This document shows positions 7,963 to 15,864 of a stretch of DNA of 64,000 bases, piece by piece. Below the pieces are notes generated by a model. The model did not search any database and was not told the DNA's origin. It was given only the letters and a program-made list of their open reading frames with translations. The translations under genes were made by a program, and so were the position numbers. Numbering within the stretch: position 1 is the first letter of the stretch; every line of letters starts with the position of its first letter. The stretch covers positions 1,597,339 through 1,661,338 of the forward strand of contig OX638329.1 of the NCBI GenBank assembly GCA_951812755.1, written 5' to 3'. This DNA is from an uncultured Latescibacterota bacterium. GTDB taxonomy: Bacteria; Latescibacterota; UBA2968.

Positions 7963-10900
7963 ATGTTAAATCGAATTATTGAAGCGAGTGTGAAGAATCG
8001 GTTTCTGGTGGTGATTGTCACTTTGATGGTGATTGGGTGGGGGGTGTATGCGATGTTGAATACGCCACTGGATGCGATTCCCGATTTGTCGGATGTGCAG
8101 GTGATCGTGTTTAGCGAATATCCGGGTCAGGCACCGCAGGTGGTGGAAGATCAGGTGACTTATCCGCTGACGACGGCGATGCTGTCCGTGCCCTATGCAA
8201 AGACTGTGCGAGGTTATTCGTTTTTTGGCATTTCTTATGTGTATGTAATTTTTGAAGATGGAACGGATATGTACTGGGCGCGCAGTCGGGTGTTGGAGTA
8301 TCTCAATTCCGCGTCTGATAGATTGCCGCAGGGGGTGACGCCGAAGCTGGGGCCAGATGCGACGGGTGTGGGCTGGGTCTATCAATATACGGTGCTGGAT
8401 ACGACTGGGAGATACGATCTTTCAGAGTTGCGGTCTATTCAGGATTGGTATTTGCGATATGAGTTGAGCAGTGTGCAGGGTGTGTCGGAAGTGGCGTCTG
8501 TGGGTGGATTTGTGAAGCAGTATCAGGTGATTGTGGATCCCAATCGCTTGCTGGCATACAATATTCCTTTGCAGAAGATTCGGACGGCGATTCAGCGCAG
8601 CAATAATGACGTGGGAGGGCGGCTGGTCGAATTGGCAGAGACGGAATTTATGGTGCGTGGATTGGGATATATCCAGTCTGTGTCGGATATAGAGCAGATT
8701 GCCCTGGGCGTGGATGAACACGGTACGCCAATTCGCGTAAAAGATGTTGCGACTGTGCAGGTGGGGCCAGAGCTTAGAAGGGGATTGGCCGAGTGGAATG
8801 GCGAGGGGGAGGTGGTAGGGGGTATTGTGGTGATGCGGTCTGGGGAAAACGCACTCAAAGTTATTGATCGGGTGAAAGAGAAGTTGGCGTCACTCAAACC
8901 CGGTCTTCCCGAAGGCGTGGTGGTGGTCGCCAATTACGACCGCTCGGCACTTATTCTGCGCGCGGTTGATCATTTGCAGAAGAAGCTGATTGAAGAGATC
9001 GCGGTGGTGGCTGTGGTGTGTATTGTTTTTTTACTTCATTTTCGCAGTGCTTTTGTGGCTGTTTTTACATTGCCGATGGGGATTTTAATTGCGTTCGCCG
9101 CGATGTATCACCAGGGCGTCAATTCGAATATTATGTCTCTTGGGGGCATTGCGATTGCAATTGGGGCGATGGTGGATGCAGCTATTGTGATGATCGAAAA
9201 TGCACATAAGCATATCGAACGCGATGGCGGGATAAAGTCGCATAGTGAGATGATAATTGCCGCTTCGAAAGAGGTGGGGCCTGCGCTGTTCTTTTCGCTG
9301 TTGATTATTACGCTGTCGTTTTTGCCGGTTTTTACACTGGAGGCGCAGGAGGGACGGTTGTTTAAGCCGCTCGCATATACCAAAACTTATGCTATGGCGG
9401 CGGCGGCATTTTTGGCGATTACGGTTGTGCCGGTGCTGATGACTTTTTTTGTGCGGGGCAAAATTCGGTCTGAGTCCGAGAATCCCATCAGTCGCGTTTT
9501 GATGTATCTGTATCGGCCTGTGATTGATTGGGTGTTGCGACATCGGGTGCTGACGATGGTGCTGGGCGGGCTGGTGTTGTTTGTGACTATATTTCCCTTT
9601 CGCGATATTGTGGTGTCGCGTTTTTCAGATCGGCCACAGAGTTTGACTTATAAAGCACTGGTGAAGTTGGACGCGCTGTTTCCTATGGAAAAAATTGGAT
9701 CTGAATTTATGCCGCCTCTGTACGAGGGCGATCTGTTGTATATGCCCACGACATTGCCGGGGATATCGATTACGAGAGCGCGTGCGCTGTTGCAACAGAC
9801 GGATAAGATTATTCGCACTTTCCCAGAAGTTGAACATGTATTTGGCAAAATTGGTCGGGCAGAGACTGCGACAGACCCGGCGCCGTTGTCGATGATTGAG
9901 ACGACGATTATGCTCAAGCCCGAGTCCGAGTGGCGAGAGGGCATGACGCCGCAAAAATTAATTCGGGAATTGAATCAGGCGGTAAAATTTCCGGGATTAA
10001 CCAATGCGTGGACTATGCCGATTAAGACGCGCATCGATATGCTTTCAACGGGTATTAAGACGCCTGTGGGTATCAAGGTGGTGGGGGATGATCTGGAGAC
10101 ATTGCAGATGTTGGGTGAGAAAATCGAGACGGTGGTGCGCGATTTGCCGGGTACGTTGAGTGTGTTTGCCGAGCGTGCAGTAGGCGGCAATTATCTGGAT
10201 TTTGAGATCGATAGGCGGGCTGCTGCGCGTTATGGACTGACGGTCGGGGATGTGCAGGATGTTATTATGTCGGCATTGGGCGGGATGAATATCACGCATA
10301 CTGTGGAGGGTTTGGAGCGCTATCCGGTGAATTTGCGTTATGGGCGAGAGTTGCGCGATAATTTGCCCGCGCTTCGGCGCGTGCTGGTGCCCACGCCGAT
10401 GGGGGCACAGATTCCCATTGGACAGTTGGCAGATCTACGCATTCGGAAGGGGCCGCCGAGTATTAAGAGCGAGAATGCGCGGTTAAATGCGTGGGTCTAT
10501 GTCGATATCGAAGGTGTGGATGTGGGGACTTATGTGGCGCGGGCGCAACAGGCGGTGTTGGAGCAAGTGCAGATGCCACCTGGGTACACCGCGATCTGGA
10601 GTGGTCAGTATGAATATATGTTGCGGGCAGAGAAAAAGCTGAAGGTTGTGGTGCCTGTGACGCTGGCGATTATTTTTGTGCTGTTGTATCTGAATTTTAG
10701 AAATGTGGCTGAGACCGCGATTGTGATGCTTTCACTGCCCTTTGCACTGGTCGGTGGGATATGGTTGATGTATATTTTGGATTACGATATGAGCATTGCC
10801 GTGGGTGTGGGGTTTATCGCGCTGGCGGGATTGGCTGCCGAGACGGGGGTGGTGATGCTGATTTATCTGGATCAGGCTTATGAGAGTATTAGACGTGAGA

Positions 10901-11172
10901 AAGGCGATGTATTGACGCTATCAGACTTAAATCGGGCGGTGATGTCCGGTGCTGTGGAGCGGGTGCGGCCCAAGTTGATGACAGTGTTTTCAACGATGAT
11001 GGGCCTGTTGCCGATTATGTGGTCAACGGGCACGGGGTCCGAGGCGATGAAGCGCATTGCAGCACCTATGGTGGGGGGGATGGTGTCATCGACGATTTTG
11101 ACGCTGCTGGTGATTCCGGCGATTTATGCGTTGTGGAAAGAGAGAAGGGTATCCGCAGATGGACGCAGATGA
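7963..11172 (+). CDS. cusA: Heavy-metal RND transporter, CusA-type
   Basis: Inner-membrane proton-driven pump of 1069 residues, the full length of the HME-RND subfamily, with twelve expected membrane helices. The TM4 proton-relay region reads GAMVDAAIVMIENA. Two of the three periplasmic methionines that bind Cu(I)/Ag(I) in E. coli CusA are conserved (Met644 in APLSMIETT and Met693 in RIDMLSTG). The third position is Leu (Leu759 in RYGLTV). The last residues and stop codon are encoded by a copy of the CCGCAGATGGACGCAGATG repeat, so the C-terminus was probably altered by repeat insertion. Substrate is most likely Cu/Ag. Confidence 0.92.
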   Translation: MLNRIIEASVKNRFLVVIVTLMVIGWGVYAMLNTPLDAIPDLSDVQVIVFSEYPGQAPQVVEDQVTYPLTTAMLSVPYAKTVRGYSFFGISYVYVIFEDGTDMYWARSRVLEYLNSASDRLPQGVTPKLGPDATGVGWVYQYTVLDTTGRYDLSELRSIQDWYLRYELSSVQGVSEVASVGGFVKQYQVIVDPNRLLAYNIPLQKIRTAIQRSNNDVGGRLVELAETEFMVRGLGYIQSVSDIEQIALGVDEHGTPIRVKDVATVQVGPELRRGLAEWNGEGEVVGGIVVMRSGENALKVIDRVKEKLASLKPGLPEGVVVVANYDRSALILRAVDHLQKKLIEEIAVVAVVCIVFLLHFRSAFVAVFTLPMGILIAFAAMYHQGVNSNIMSLGGIAIAIGAMVDAAIVMIENAHKHIERDGGIKSHSEMIIAASKEVGPALFFSLLIITLSFLPVFTLEAQEGRLFKPLAYTKTYAMAAAAFLAITVVPVLMTFFVRGKIRSESENPISRVLMYLYRPVIDWVLRHRVLTMVLGGLVLFVTIFPFRDIVVSRFSDRPQSLTYKALVKLDALFPMEKIGSEFMPPLYEGDLLYMPTTLPGISITRARALLQQTDKIIRTFPEVEHVFGKIGRAETATDPAPLSMIETTIMLKPESEWREGMTPQKLIRELNQAVKFPGLTNAWTMPIKTRIDMLSTGIKTPVGIKVVGDDLETLQMLGEKIETVVRDLPGTLSVFAERAVGGNYLDFEIDRRAAARYGLTVGDVQDVIMSALGGMNITHTVEGLERYPVNLRYGRELRDNLPALRRVLVPTPMGAQIPIGQLADLRIRKGPPSIKSENARLNAWVYVDIEGVDVGTYVARAQQAVLEQVQMPPGYTAIWSGQYEYMLRAEKKLKVVVPVTLAIIFVLLYLNFRNVAETAIVMLSLPFALVGGIWLMYILDYDMSIAVGVGFIALAGLAAETGVVMLIYLDQAYESIRREKGDVLTLSDLNRAVMSGAVERVRPKLMTVFSTMMGLLPIMWSTGTGSEAMKRIAAPMVGGMVSSTILTLLVIPAIYALWKERRVSADGRR
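11151..11171 (+). repeat. CGCAGATGGACGCAGATG-family repeat at the cusA 3' end
   Basis: Short repeat built on the unit CGCAGATGGA. It overlaps the cusA stop codon. Related copies are at 23515-23542 (same orientation) and 30110-30131 (inverted). Confidence 0.7.
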
Positions 11173-11186
11173 AAGGTAAGACGTAG

Positions 11187-11207
11187 GGGCAGGTTTTTAA
11201 CCTGCCC
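11187..11207. repeat. Second copy of the GGGCAGG palindrome
   Basis: Nine-base arms (GGGCAGGTT and AACCTGCCC) around three T. It lies between cusA and the HMA-domain gene and is the same element as at 6484-6504. A partial half-copy (GTAGGGGCAAACCCC) follows immediately. Confidence 0.8.
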
Positions 11208-11254
11208 GATGTAGGGGCAAACCCCAAGGTCATTCACTTATCAGGAGGTGTGTT

Positions 11255-11611
11255 ATGAAGTCTCGTATTTTTGCATTATTGGTCATTGGCGCGACAGCTA
11301 TAGGTATGGCGGGATGGGTCGGCTGTTCGTCAAAGTCGGAGGCGACGACTGTCGAGGTGAAGTTGTCCACGATGCAGTGTTCTATGTGCTCGAACACCAT
11401 AGAGGAAGCCCTGAAAGAGGTCGATGGCGTTCAGAGCGTGGAAGTCAATCTGGATGCGAAAACGGCGAAGGTGACGTTTGATGCGAAGATGACCGATGTT
11501 CCCGCTCTGGAGCAGGCTGTTGTCAAGGTGGGGTATGCGGCTAATGACAAAAAGGCCGATGCCGATGCGTATGCAAATTTGCCCAGTTGCTGCAAAGTTC
11601 CTGAGAATTAA
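11255..11611 (+). CDS. Exported heavy-metal-associated (HMA) domain protein
   Basis: A 118-residue protein with a hydrophobic N-terminus and Cys24 in a lipobox-like context (GWVGC, imperfect because Trp is at -3), so it may be a lipoprotein or simply secreted. An HMA domain follows with the metal-binding MQCSMC motif (Cys42, Cys45) and the expected ferredoxin-like pattern (EEALKEVDGVQSVEVNLDAKTAKV). A CC pair near the C-terminus may add ligands. AGGAGG precedes the ATG. As last gene of the Cus operon it probably acts as a periplasmic Cu(I)/Ag(I) chaperone feeding CusCBA. Confidence 0.8.
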   Translation: MKSRIFALLVIGATAIGMAGWVGCSSKSEATTVEVKLSTMQCSMCSNTIEEALKEVDGVQSVEVNLDAKTAKVTFDAKMTDVPALEQAVVKVGYAANDKKADADAYANLPSCCKVPEN

Positions 11612-11630
11612 TCTGCCGATTGTTGGATCA

Positions 11631-11669
11631 AAGCCCCGGATGTTTTGATGCGTTCGGGGCTTGTTTTTA
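11631..11669 (+). terminator. Rho-independent terminator after the Cus operon
   Basis: An 8-bp stem (AAGCCCCG at 11631-11638 with CGGGGCTT at 11655-11662) is followed by GTTTTTAT. It closes the metal operon and separates it from the convergent yeiH gene. Confidence 0.85.
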
Positions 11670-12806
11670 TAACTGTGCAACACCCAGCCCCAGCAATGCC
11701 AGAGTGATAGCTGATAAGACGCCCAATATCACCGGTTTTATACCGCCAGCTTTCATTGCAGCAAATGCCGTAGATAATCCCACCCCGGCCATCGCGCAGA
11801 TAATAATCCACTTGCCGCTCTGGCTCAATAAGCCAGCCAGATCAATATGCCGATCGCCTGCACCAAATACAAATTGCTCAGATAAATGTAATGTCACTTC
11901 CGGCAAAAAGCCCAGGGTTCGCAGCAGAGCCATTGCCAGAAACAACACGACAAAACCCGGTACCAGCCTGGAATAACGCACTGGCTCATCGATATAAATC
12001 GTCTGTCGCTGCGTATAAGCAAACCACGCCCCCAGCACAAATACTACAGGTCCCAAAAGTGAAATGCGCACCAGTTTTACAATGGTCGCCATTTCCCCCG
12101 CTGTCTGCCCATCTCCTGCATGCGCGAATCCCGCGGCAATTACCTGTGGTGTTGCGTGAATGCCCAACCCACACCAGATGCCATATATTTCTGCGTCCAG
12201 CATCGCCAGAGATCCAACCACTGGAAATAGCAGCATCGCCACTACGCCCAGCAGATTGATCACCCCAATCGAATATGTTATTTCTTCGTTGTTGGCTTTG
12301 ATCAGGGGCGCGAGGGCTACAATGGCAGAACTTCCGCAAATCCCTGTGCCCACACCAATCAACAGTCCTATTTTTTTTTCGATGTTAAACCAGCGCGACA
12401 TCAGATGGGTCAATACAACAATTACCGCAATCAACACAGTCGCACCAATCAGGACCTGCACTGCGACGCGAATCAAATCGTAAAAATCCAACCGCGCACC
12501 CAGGAGCACAATTCCAACGGGTAGCCACTTTTGCACCACCGTATCTATGCCGGGCTTCAATTTTGCTGTTGACGGCATCACATTGCACAATAGCATGCCC
12601 AATAACAATGCCAGTAATACTGCGCTCAGGGGATGTTGTCCCGAGGTCAGTGTAAATGGAGGAAAAGGCAATGTGTTTAAATATATTGCTGCCCACGACA
12701 AGATCACACATACCCCAATGCCTGGCCAGGCGCTTTCTTTGGGCCAGATAGAGATTTTTTTGCGAAATTGCGCTTCAAATGATCGCTCTTTCCCACTCAG
12801 ATTCAT
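11667..12806 (-). CDS. yeiH: YeiH/PSE-family putative sulfate exporter
   Basis: A 379-residue, strongly hydrophobic protein with about ten membrane segments. It matches the YeiH (UPF0324) family in length and in features such as GMLLCNVMP, GVGTGICGSSAIVALAPL and the GIHATPQVIAAG segment. Family members are annotated as putative sulfate or sulfonate exporters; the substrate is not proven. The gene lies 12 bases downstream of cysK on the same strand, which supports a sulfur-related role. It may export excess sulfate or sulfite when cysteine synthesis is limited, but that is inference. Confidence 0.85.
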   Translation of the reverse strand: MNLSGKERSFEAQFRKKISIWPKESAWPGIGVCVILSWAAIYLNTLPFPPFTLTSGQHPLSAVLLALLLGMLLCNVMPSTAKLKPGIDTVVQKWLPVGIVLLGARLDFYDLIRVAVQVLIGATVLIAVIVVLTHLMSRWFNIEKKIGLLIGVGTGICGSSAIVALAPLIKANNEEITYSIGVINLLGVVAMLLFPVVGSLAMLDAEIYGIWCGLGIHATPQVIAAGFAHAGDGQTAGEMATIVKLVRISLLGPVVFVLGAWFAYTQRQTIYIDEPVRYSRLVPGFVVLFLAMALLRTLGFLPEVTLHLSEQFVFGAGDRHIDLAGLLSQSGKWIIICAMAGVGLSTAFAAMKAGGIKPVILGVLSAITLALLGLGVAQL

Positions 12807-12818
12807 ACCTTCATTTCC

Positions 12819-13778
12819 TTATAGAAGCGCATTCACATTTTGCACTTCGTCGCGCCGAAAATATTCTTCAATACTGAAATATCGCGTTCCCGTATCACAA
12901 AGCACTGTCACGACTATGTCATCGCTCGAAAGTCTCTGGGCCACGCGCCGGGCTGCCAGTACATTTGCTCCCGAAGAAATCCCGACCAACAGTGCCTCTT
13001 CCCTCGCCAGAGTTTCCGTCATGTCAAATGCCTCGCGATCCTCTATTGTGATTACCTCATCCAGTATATTGCAATTTAAAATCGATGGAATAAATCCCGC
13101 TCCAATTCCCTCGATCGCGTGAGGACCCCGGTTTTTACCACTCAATACAGCCGAACCTGCAGGCTCAACAGCTACCACTTTTGCATTCGGTACTTCTGCC
13201 TTGAGGACCTCACCTACACCCGTAATTGTCCCTCCTGTCCCTACTCCCGACACAAAAGCCGTCACCTTTCCCCCTGTTGCTTTCACAATTTCTGGCCCTG
13301 TGGTCTGTCGATGAGCTTCTGGATTGGCCGGATTGTCAAATTGCTTTAACTCAATGCAATTTGCATTCTTTTTTACTATTTCCTGCGCCCGCTGTTTTGC
13401 CCCGTCCATATCGCCCGATCCGGGTGTGATGACCACTTCGGCTCCGTATCTGGTTACCAGTGCCCGCCGTTCAAAACTCATTGTCTCAGGCATTGTCAAT
13501 ACCAGCCGGTATTTGAGTTTGGCACACAACATCGCCAGACCGATCCCGGTATTTCCACTGGTCGCCTCTACAATGGTCATGCCGGGTTTGAGTGTTTTGG
13601 TCTTCTCAGCATCTCGAATCATATTCAGCGCAATGCGGTCTTTTACGCTGCCACCCGGATTGAAATATTCCATCTTGGCCAGAATGGTAGCGCCCCCCGC
13701 TGGCGACAAATTCTCTAACCGAATCATCGGCGTTCCACCAATGATATCGGAAACGCGACCCACAATAGTATCTGGCAT
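12819..13778 (-). CDS. cysK: Cysteine synthase A (O-acetylserine sulfhydrylase)
   Basis: A 319-residue cytosolic PLP enzyme that makes cysteine from O-acetylserine and sulfide. The PLP lysine lies in GGSVKDR, the substrate loop reads EATSGNTGIG, and the phosphate-binding GVGTGGTITG loop is complete. An AAGGGAGA ribosome-binding site precedes the ATG. yeiH is encoded 12 bases downstream, almost certainly on the same mRNA. No cysE is visible in the window. Confidence 0.94.
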   Translation of the reverse strand: MPDTIVGRVSDIIGGTPMIRLENLSPAGGATILAKMEYFNPGGSVKDRIALNMIRDAEKTKTLKPGMTIVEATSGNTGIGLAMLCAKLKYRLVLTMPETMSFERRALVTRYGAEVVITPGSGDMDGAKQRAQEIVKKNANCIELKQFDNPANPEAHRQTTGPEIVKATGGKVTAFVSGVGTGGTITGVGEVLKAEVPNAKVVAVEPAGSAVLSGKNRGPHAIEGIGAGFIPSILNCNILDEVITIEDREAFDMTETLAREEALLVGISSGANVLAARRVAQRLSSDDIVVTVLCDTGTRYFSIEEYFRRDEVQNVNALL

Positions 13779-13866
13779 AGCATTCTCCCTTGAAGGACGA
13801 GATCAATCCCGTGCCCGGTGTGCCGACGCGAAGGGTTGAGAAATACGAGGTGTGCGCCGGTGTGAC

Positions 13867-13878
13867 AATATAATTCTC
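13867..13878 (-). promoter_or_regulatory. Possible cysK promoter element
   Basis: The 12-mer GAGAATTATATT on the - strand is identical to the one upstream of ridA and contains a -10-like TATATT, 89 bases from the cysK start. No clear -35 box is seen. The remaining intergenic bases (13779-14034) show nothing else. Confidence 0.3.
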
Positions 13879-14034
13879 GGCGTTGAAAAATAAACAGGTT
13901 TATGGGTATTTGGGTTAGAGGCTGGGAGGTTTTGTGAATCAGTTGTTGAATTATTTTCAGGTGATGAGTATATTCGGCGTGAAATAGTCTTCTGTTTGGT
14001 GAGATGCCTGATGTGCAGGCTAAAGGAGGGGTTT

Positions 14035-14943
14035 ATGGCCCTTGCGATGACAGAGCAGCAAGAGAGAGATTTTGATGAGAAGGGATTTATTGTTCTTGAA
14101 GATTTTTTTTCTCAGGACGAGGTCAATCGGCTTTTGATGGCTATTGATGAGGTGGCAGAGCGGATTCGAGAGGCTGAGGGGTTGGGGCCTGATGATCCTT
14201 TTGCCGTGCGCAATGCCCTGTCGCAGCACGAGGCGTTTCTCGATTTGATCGATCATCCGCGCATGTTGCCTCTGGTGGTGGATGCGATTGGCTGGAATAT
14301 TCAGATACGAACGACGCACCTGGACTATCGACCACCGTATCCCGAGGGTTTGAAAGCGGGCGATGTTGGCGTTGGCAAGGGCGAAGATCAGGAGGTTGGG
14401 TACCGCAATGTTGCATGGCATCCCGATTTGGCGAGCGATATGCTGTTTCTGGGTCCTTCGCTCGATGGGCGTCTCCCGTTTATGGAGATCAAGGTTTTTT
14501 ATGTGCTTTACGACATGACCGAATCCAATTGTGGCAATCTGTGGTTGGTGCCGGGCAGTCACAAGCGCAAGCCCGAAGAGTTGCGGGAAATGGGGCGCGA
14601 GGTCAATCCAGAAGAGGCGGTTGAACTCAAGTTGCGGGCTGGTTCTGCGGTGTTGTGGCGAACCGCTGTTTGGCACTGCGTGGGTCCCAATTTGTCGAGA
14701 AAAACGCGAAAGATTATGCATGTGGGGTATAACTACCGGTGGCTTCGTCCAACTGATTATATCGAGCAAGATGCCGCGCTCATTGAACGGAGTTCACCAA
14801 TTCGGCGTCAGTTGTTGGGCGCGCTGGCATCGGGAAAAGACCCGCTTGGTCCAGAACCAGATTTTCACCCTTCGTCACAATACTGGCTGACAAAAAATTG
14901 GGATGATGTCCCGTTGCGAGCGTGGTCACAGGCGCGAGTTTGA
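14035..14943 (+). CDS. Phytanoyl-CoA dioxygenase (PhyH) family protein
   Basis: A 302-residue Fe(II)/2-oxoglutarate-dependent oxygenase of the PhyH family. The iron triad is visible as HPD (His129, Asp131) and the distal His214 in VWHCVGPN; an SRKTRK segment after it supplies the likely 2-oxoglutarate-binding arginine. A strong AAAGGAGG site selects the ATG at 14035 over upstream in-frame starts. The family is greatly expanded in uncultured marine lineages and acts on many small molecules, so the substrate cannot be named. It stands alone, with a terminator downstream. Confidence 0.85.
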   Translation: MALAMTEQQERDFDEKGFIVLEDFFSQDEVNRLLMAIDEVAERIREAEGLGPDDPFAVRNALSQHEAFLDLIDHPRMLPLVVDAIGWNIQIRTTHLDYRPPYPEGLKAGDVGVGKGEDQEVGYRNVAWHPDLASDMLFLGPSLDGRLPFMEIKVFYVLYDMTESNCGNLWLVPGSHKRKPEELREMGREVNPEEAVELKLRAGSAVLWRTAVWHCVGPNLSRKTRKIMHVGYNYRWLRPTDYIEQDAALIERSSPIRRQLLGALASGKDPLGPEPDFHPSSQYWLTKNWDDVPLRAWSQARV

Positions 14944-14960
14944 ATATTAAAAAAATAAAC

Positions 14961-14980
14961 CCCAGGAGCGTACTTCTGGG
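14961..14980 (-). terminator. Rho-independent terminator, mainly for the regulator gene
   Basis: CCCAGGAG pairs with CTTCTGGG (8 bp, one G-U) around a CGTA loop. On the - strand it is followed by GTTTATTTTTTT, placing it 32 bases after the response-regulator stop. It may also stop + strand transcripts from the PhyH gene. Confidence 0.75.
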
Positions 14981-15012
14981 ATTTGTGGTGTGTCAGGTGC
15001 TATTTTTGATTA

Positions 15013-15684
15013 TCAGGGTGGATCAAATTTGTAGCCGACACCGCGCACTGTGGTAATGGCTTTGCCGGATTCGCCGAGTTTGGAGCGCAGGCGGCGAATG
15101 TGGACGTCAACGGTGCGCATGCCGCCGTAATAGTCATATCCCCAGATGCTGTCGAGCAGGTCCGACCGGGTAAATACGCGGGCCTCGTGGGTGACCAGAT
15201 GCTTGAGTAGTTCGTATTCTTTGAGTGTGAGTTCGACAACACTGCCCTTGACGCGCACTTCGTAGCGCGCCATATTGATGACGAGGTCATCTATTTTGAG
15301 GGTGTGGTCGTCGGGGGGATTATCGTCGTTCCAAAGGGCCAGGCGCAAACGTGCTTCGAATTCGCGCAGGCTATAGGGCTTGATGACAAAATCTGAAATG
15401 CCGAGTGAAAAATCGAGATTGAGTGCGGTCATTTCATCGGTGATGACGAGCAGGGAACTGTCGTTGGTAGAATGTTGTTGTTGCAGGTCTGCAATGGCCT
15501 GTGCGAGACGATCGAGGGAGGATTCGGGGTCAATAATGGTCAAATCAATGCCATTGGTGGGTATGGGAGGCAAATTGCTCCGCCCGCGCAGGATCACATG
15601 TTCAACCTGATGCCCGATGTATTCGAGGTCTGATTTGAGACGCGCGCCGTAGGCTTCGTCTGCGAGAAGAAGAATATTTGCCAT
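15013..15684 (-). CDS. OmpR/PhoB-type response regulator
   Basis: A 223-residue two-domain regulator: an N-terminal receiver and a C-terminal winged helix. The receiver retains the phospho-accepting Asp52 (LTIIDPES), acidic residues 9-10, Thr82 and Lys102 (VIKPYS), so it should be phosphorylated. The winged helix shows TLKEYELLKHLV and RTVDVHIRRLRSKLG, and ends in RGVGYKF, all typical of the OmpR class. No histidine kinase gene is adjacent, so it is an orphan and its partner and targets are unknown. Confidence 0.9.
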   Translation of the reverse strand: MANILLLADEAYGARLKSDLEYIGHQVEHVILRGRSNLPPIPTNGIDLTIIDPESSLDRLAQAIADLQQQHSTNDSSLLVITDEMTALNLDFSLGISDFVIKPYSLREFEARLRLALWNDDNPPDDHTLKIDDLVINMARYEVRVKGSVVELTLKEYELLKHLVTHEARVFTRSDLLDSIWGYDYYGGMRTVDVHIRRLRSKLGESGKAITTVRGVGYKFDPP

Positions 15685-15783
15685 TAAAATTAAGAGAAAA
15701 CAGGATGTTATGCAGTTTAATGCGCCTCATTACCTGGAACCAGAAGATATTGCAAATTAGTGACCGCAAAGAATTTTGTCAAG

Positions 15784-15801
15784 GCGTATATAAGAATACG
15801 C
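15784..15801. promoter_or_regulatory. Inverted repeat upstream of the gamma-glutamyltransferase gene
   Basis: GCGTAT and ATACGC form a perfect 6-base inverted repeat with a 6-base spacer, 64 bases before the start codon and in the region between two divergent genes. It could be an operator for either. Evidence is the symmetry only. Confidence 0.3.
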
Positions 15802-15864
15802 ACACAGGCACTTATAAAGAGAGTAGCGAAACACTTTAACCAAAAACCGTCTCAGGAGTACATT

